DNA from: Elusimicrobiota bacterium
GTDB taxonomy: Bacteria; Elusimicrobiota; Elusimicrobia; Elusimicrobiales; Elusimicrobiaceae
Direction: 5' to 3'
Assembly: GCA_031271365.1 (NCBI GenBank)
Contig: JAISVV010000102.1
Location: 1-6,873, forward strand
DNA length: 6,873 nt
The notes below the pieces were generated by a model. The model saw only the letters and a list, made by a program, of their open reading frames with translations, was not told the origin of the DNA and did not search any database. Made by a program: the position numbers and the translations under genes. The number at the start of each line of letters is the position of its first letter. Positions within the stretch are counted from its first letter, which is position 1. Of the stretch, positions 4,247 to 6,873 are shown piece by piece.

Positions 4247-6349
4247 TTATTTCGGCTTGGCTACAAGGCTTACCATTTTGCCGGGGATTACTATTACTTT
4301 TATTATGCTTTGGCCCTCTAAGGCGGCTTTAACTTTGGGCGCGGCTAAGGCGGCGGCTTCGTACTCTTCTTTGCCTGCGCCGGCGTTTATTTTAACGCGG
4401 TCTTTTATTTTGCCGTTTATCTGCACGCCTATTTCAACTTCCGCGCCGGATATTAAGGCCGCGTCGTACGCGGGCCACGGCTCCTGCAGCAGGAAGGTTT
4501 GTTTGCCGGCGTTTTGCCAAATCTCGTCGGTGATATGCGGCGCGACGGGGTGCAGCAGCTTTAAAAAAACAGCCAGCGTATCGCCGTCAACCTCTTTATA
4601 TTTGGCCAGCTCGTTAAACAAAATCATCAGCGATGAAACAATGGTATTAAAGCTAAACGCTTCTATATCCTCGCCGACTTTTTTTATGGTTTTGTGCTTT
4701 AAAACCTCAACTTCTTTAGGCAGTTTAGCGTCGGTGATTTTAATGTTTTGCGCCCAGCCCCAAACGCGTTTTAAAAAGCGCGATACGCCTTCTATGCCTT
4801 TCATGTCCCAGGGTTTGCCGGCTTCAAAGGGGCCCATAAACATTTCGTACGCTCTAAATGCGTCGGCGCCGTATTCGGCCAAGATATCGTCGGGGTTAAC
4901 TACGTTGTGTTTACTTTTGCTCATTTTTTCTATGACGGAATTTAGCGGCGCGCCCGTGGCTTTTAACCTTGGCGCGGCGGCGTCTGATAAATCCACCTCG
5001 TCGTAGCCGTGGTAAACGCCGTCCTGCCCGCGGTAAGAAAACGCCAAAATCAACCCTTGGTGGCGCAGTTTTTGATAAGGCTCTTTGGTGCTTACAAAAC
5101 CGCCGTCGTACAAAACTTTATGCCAAAAGCGCGAGTATAAAAGATGCAGCACGGCGTGCTCCGCGCCGCCGATATAGCAATCAACGGGGCCGTAGGCTTT
5201 CTCAATCTCCGGCGCGACGAAGGCGGTATCGTTTTTCGGGTCCATATACCTTAAATAATACCAGCACGAGCCCGCCCATTGCGGCATGGTATTTGTCTCG
5301 CGCTTAGCCGCGCCGCCGCATTTGGGGCAGGCGGTGTTAACCCAATCGTGCACATTGGCCAAAGGTGATTCGCCGGTGCCGCTGGGTTCAAACTTTTCCA
5401 CCTCGGGCAGCCGCAAAGGCAGCGCGCTTTCGGGCAGGGGCACTACGCCGCATTTGGGGCAGTGCACAAGCGGTATAGGCTCGCCCCAATAACGCTGCCG
5501 CGAGAAAACCCAATCGCGCAGCCTGTAAGTGGTCTTGGCCGCGCCGATGTTTTTATCCTGCAAAAATTTAATTATTTCAGCCTGCGCGTCTTGCACGTTA
5601 AGGCCGTTGATGATATCAGAGTTTATAAGCCTGCCATCGCCCGTGTAAGCGGCTTGGGCAACGCCTTGCTTACTTTCGATAACCTCTATAATCGGCAGGT
5701 TAAACTTTTTGGCAAAGGCATAGTCGCGCTCGTCGTGGGCGGGCACGGCCATAATCGCGCCGGTGCCGTAGCCGGTAAGCACGTAATCTGCAATCCACAC
5801 GGGTATTTTTGCGCCGTTTAGCGGGTTAATGGCATACGCGCCGGTAAACGCGCCCGTTTTTTCTTTTTCAACGTCGGCGCGCTCAAACTCGCTTTTTAAA
5901 GCGGCTTGTTTTTGATACTCTTCAACCGCCGCTTTTTGCGCGGGCGCGGTTATTTTGGCAACCAGCTCGTGCTCGGGCGCGAGCACCATGTAAGTGGCGC
6001 CGTATAAAGTATCGGGGCGGGTGGTAAAAATTTCTATTTTCTCTCCGCCGCCGGCAACTTCAAAGACGACCTGCGCGCCCGCGCTTTTGCCTATCCAGTT
6101 TTTTTGCATAAGCAAAGTGGAGGCCGGCCAGTCGAGGCCGTCTAAATCTTCAAGCAAACGCTCGGCGTAGGCGGTAATTTTTAACATCCACTGCTTTAAA
6201 TTTTTCTTTTCTACCGGCGTTTGGCAGCGCTCGCATTTGCCTTGGTAAACTTCCTCGTTGGCAAGGCCGGTTTTGCACGAGGGACACCAGTTTATCGGCA
6301 CCTCGCTTTGATAGGCAAGGCCTTGCTTGTAAAGCTGCAAAAATATCCA
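4247..6349 (-). CDS. leuS: Leucyl-tRNA synthetase, 5'-truncated
   Basis: This class I synthetase charges tRNA-Leu. Numbering from the TTG-read residue at 6340 (697 residues), a zinc site has Cys19, Cys22, Cys36 and Cys39 (NWCPSC...CERC). The CP1 editing domain carries TTRPDTLYG (106-114) and YGTGAIMAVPAHDERD (191-206). Two further CPKC motifs are at 294-297 and 338-341. A short leucine-specific insertion precedes KMSKSK (472-477), and an anticodon-binding and C-terminal region follows to the TAA at 4247. Homology continues upstream through codons for WIF to about 6349. The next codons are AGA and then a TAG stop (6355-6353), so no natural start exists. About 135 N-terminal residues, including the HIGH motif, are missing against E. 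coli LeuRS. TTG 6340 is therefore not a real start: the gene is cut at the junction near 6341-6353. As shown it could not catalyse aminoacylation. Confidence 0.95.
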   Translation of the reverse strand, partial: WIFLQLYKQGLAYQSEVPINWCPSCKTGLANEEVYQGKCERCQTPVEKKNLKQWMLKITAYAERLLEDLDGLDWPASTLLMQKNWIGKSAGAQVVFEVAGGGEKIEIFTTRPDTLYGATYMVLAPEHELVAKITAPAQKAAVEEYQKQAALKSEFERADVEKEKTGAFTGAYAINPLNGAKIPVWIADYVLTGYGTGAIMAVPAHDERDYAFAKKFNLPIIEVIESKQGVAQAAYTGDGRLINSDIINGLNVQDAQAEIIKFLQDKNIGAAKTTYRLRDWVFSRQRYWGEPIPLVHCPKCGVVPLPESALPLRLPEVEKFEPSGTGESPLANVHDWVNTACPKCGGAAKRETNTMPQWAGSCWYYLRYMDPKNDTAFVAPEIEKAYGPVDCYIGGAEHAVLHLLYSRFWHKVLYDGGFVSTKEPYQKLRHQGLILAFSYRGQDGVYHGYDEVDLSDAAAPRLKATGAPLNSVIEKMSKSKHNVVNPDDILAEYGADAFRAYEMFMGPFEAGKPWDMKGIEGVSRFLKRVWGWAQNIKITDAKLPKEVEVLKHKTIKKVGEDIEAFSFNTIVSSLMILFNELAKYKEVDGDTLAVFLKLLHPVAPHITDEIWQNAGKQTFLLQEPWPAYDAALISGAEVEIGVQINGKIKDRVKINAGAGKEEYEAAALAAPKVKAALEGQSIIKVIVIPGKMVSLVAKPK

Positions 6350-6353
6350 TCTC
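6341..6353. other. Junction between two unrelated sequences (probable chimera join)
   Basis: Left of this point the minus strand reads as leuS, with sensible homology through WIFLQLYK. Right of it that frame meets a stop at 6355-6353, while the plus strand reads as a different protein (NIHLYITDTIDG...). Both genes lose their 5' parts at the same place. Codon choice changes from mixed AT/GC wobble (tta, aaa, ttt common) to strongly GC-ending codons (gac, gag, ctc, atc). The segment aaatatccat can be read as belonging to either side, so the exact join is uncertain by about 10 bases. Confidence 0.75.
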
Positions 6354-6860
6354 TACATCACAGATACGATAGACGGCAGCCACAGCCCCACGGAAGCCCA
6401 GGTGGAGCGCTTCGCCATGGCAACCTATGACAGCCTCTTCACTGACGAGGCCCATCTGCTCGTCATATTCTTCGAGTACCAAGAGCAGCCGCATATGTGG
6501 CACTTGGCCGGAAGCCAAGCCAAAACCGTGCTGGACGACGAGGCTATGGACATCCTCTACGACTGCATCGAGCGCTATTACTACGGCAGCCTCACGGAGG
6601 ACGAGTTTTTCTCCACGGCCTTCAACGAGGCGGGCGAGCGCATCATGAGGGTGGAAACCTCGCCGTGGGTTACGGTTTATATCGTCATTGGCGCGGCGGC
6701 GATCGTCCTCGTGGGGTTCGTCTGGTGGAACAACCACCGGAAGCAGAAGAATATCGAGGCAGAGCGTGAAAAGGAAATCCTTGAAACCCCGCTTGAGACC
6801 TTCGGCGCGGAACCCGATGAAGCCGAGGAACGGGCCAGAAAATACGAAGCAGAAGAATAA
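6342..6860 (+). CDS. Membrane-anchored protein of unknown function, 5'-truncated, Clostridia-like
   Basis: The plus-strand frame is open from 6333 and ends at TAA 6858-6860. A GTG at 6402 could be read as a start, but protein-like sequence continues upstream of it (NIHLYITDTIDGSHSPTEAQ), so the true N-terminus is lost at the junction. Numbered from 6402, residues 1-86 form a soluble alpha/beta region (YDSLFTDEAHLLVIFFEY, then AKTVLDDEAMDILYDCIERY). Residues about 88-109 form one membrane segment (PWVTVYIVIGAAAIVLVGFVWW). A basic, charged cytoplasmic tail follows, including ETPLETFG (128-135). The overall plan resembles Clostridia proteins that I associate loosely with the TPM (YgcG-like) extracytoplasmic group, but no catalytic motif is visible and I do not assign a function. 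The lost part would probably include a signal peptide. Codon use differs from every gene to its left. Confidence 0.7.
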   Translation, partial: NIHLYITDTIDGSHSPTEAQVERFAMATYDSLFTDEAHLLVIFFEYQEQPHMWHLAGSQAKTVLDDEAMDILYDCIERYYYGSLTEDEFFSTAFNEAGERIMRVETSPWVTVYIVIGAAAIVLVGFVWWNNHRKQKNIEAEREKEILETPLETFGAEPDEAEERARKYEAEE

Positions 6861-6873
6861 ATATATTATAAAG

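Noticed and set aside
4257..5821. Plus-strand open frames opposite leuS, the longest 249 codons at 4257-5006
   Set aside because: Antisense shadows of a conserved leuS sequence; the composition reflects complementary codons and no family is recognisable.
6340..6340. TTG at 6340 as the true leuS start
   Set aside because: LeuRS homology continues upstream (WIF) and the essential N-terminal catalytic part with HIGH is absent, so this is an artificial start inside a truncated gene.
6402..6404. GTG at 6402 as the true start of the membrane protein
   Set aside because: Protein-like sequence continues in frame upstream (HLYITDTIDGSHSPTEAQ), there is no Shine-Dalgarno, and no signal peptide would precede the extracytoplasmic domain.
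6150..6737. Minus-strand open frame of 195 codons spanning the junction
   Set aside because: It is antisense to both the membrane protein and leuS in a different frame and crosses the chimeric join, so it cannot be a natural gene.
6412..6737. Plus-strand alternative-frame ORFs 6427-6648 and 6497-6769
   Set aside because: Out-of-frame overlaps of the membrane protein gene with biased composition and no domain.

Overview
The window looks like a metagenomic contig from a diderm (outer-membrane) bacterium with a GC content near 50%. An LptE-type lipoprotein, the leuS-lptE-holA gene order also seen in Proteobacteria, a DUF4912 protein and a 'gtcattgcgagg' dispersed repeat together suggest Elusimicrobiota or a similar lineage. 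That placement is an inference from general resemblance and was not tested by a search. The last ~525 bases differ in codon use and protein family and look like Firmicutes (Clostridia) DNA.

Layout. Positions 1-534 (minus) hold the N-terminal 178 residues of a DUF4912 protein that runs off the left edge. Directly upstream of it, positions 539-1777 (minus) encode a complete threonine synthase (thrC). The two genes are 4 bases apart, and the thrC stop codon lies inside the Shine-Dalgarno of the next gene. A likely thrC promoter lies at 1801-1814. Positions 1778-2560 form a 783-base gap with no convincing gene. It holds a degenerate ~28-bp tandem repeat, two direct copies of a dispersed repeat, a 13-bp inverted repeat enclosing two hairpins, a 120-bp element with inverted ends, and a rho-independent terminator. 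Positions 2561-6349 (minus) hold leuS (5'-truncated), lptE and holA in that transcription order, ending at that terminator.

At about 6341-6353 leuS loses its coding homology. It lacks the N-terminal ~135 residues, including the HIGH motif. The reading frame that begins there on the plus strand is the truncated C-terminal part of an unrelated membrane-anchored protein. Two genes cut at the same point, head to head, with a change in codon style, are best explained as a chimeric assembly join. A real rearrangement is the less likely alternative.

Functionally, leuS (leucyl-tRNA synthesis), lptE (LPS export to the outer membrane) and holA (clamp-loader delta subunit) are an ordinary housekeeping cluster, and thrC makes threonine. 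I see no defence, mobile-enzyme or biosynthetic system. The most unusual material is the repeat-rich gap at 1778-2560, together with the junction near 6350.
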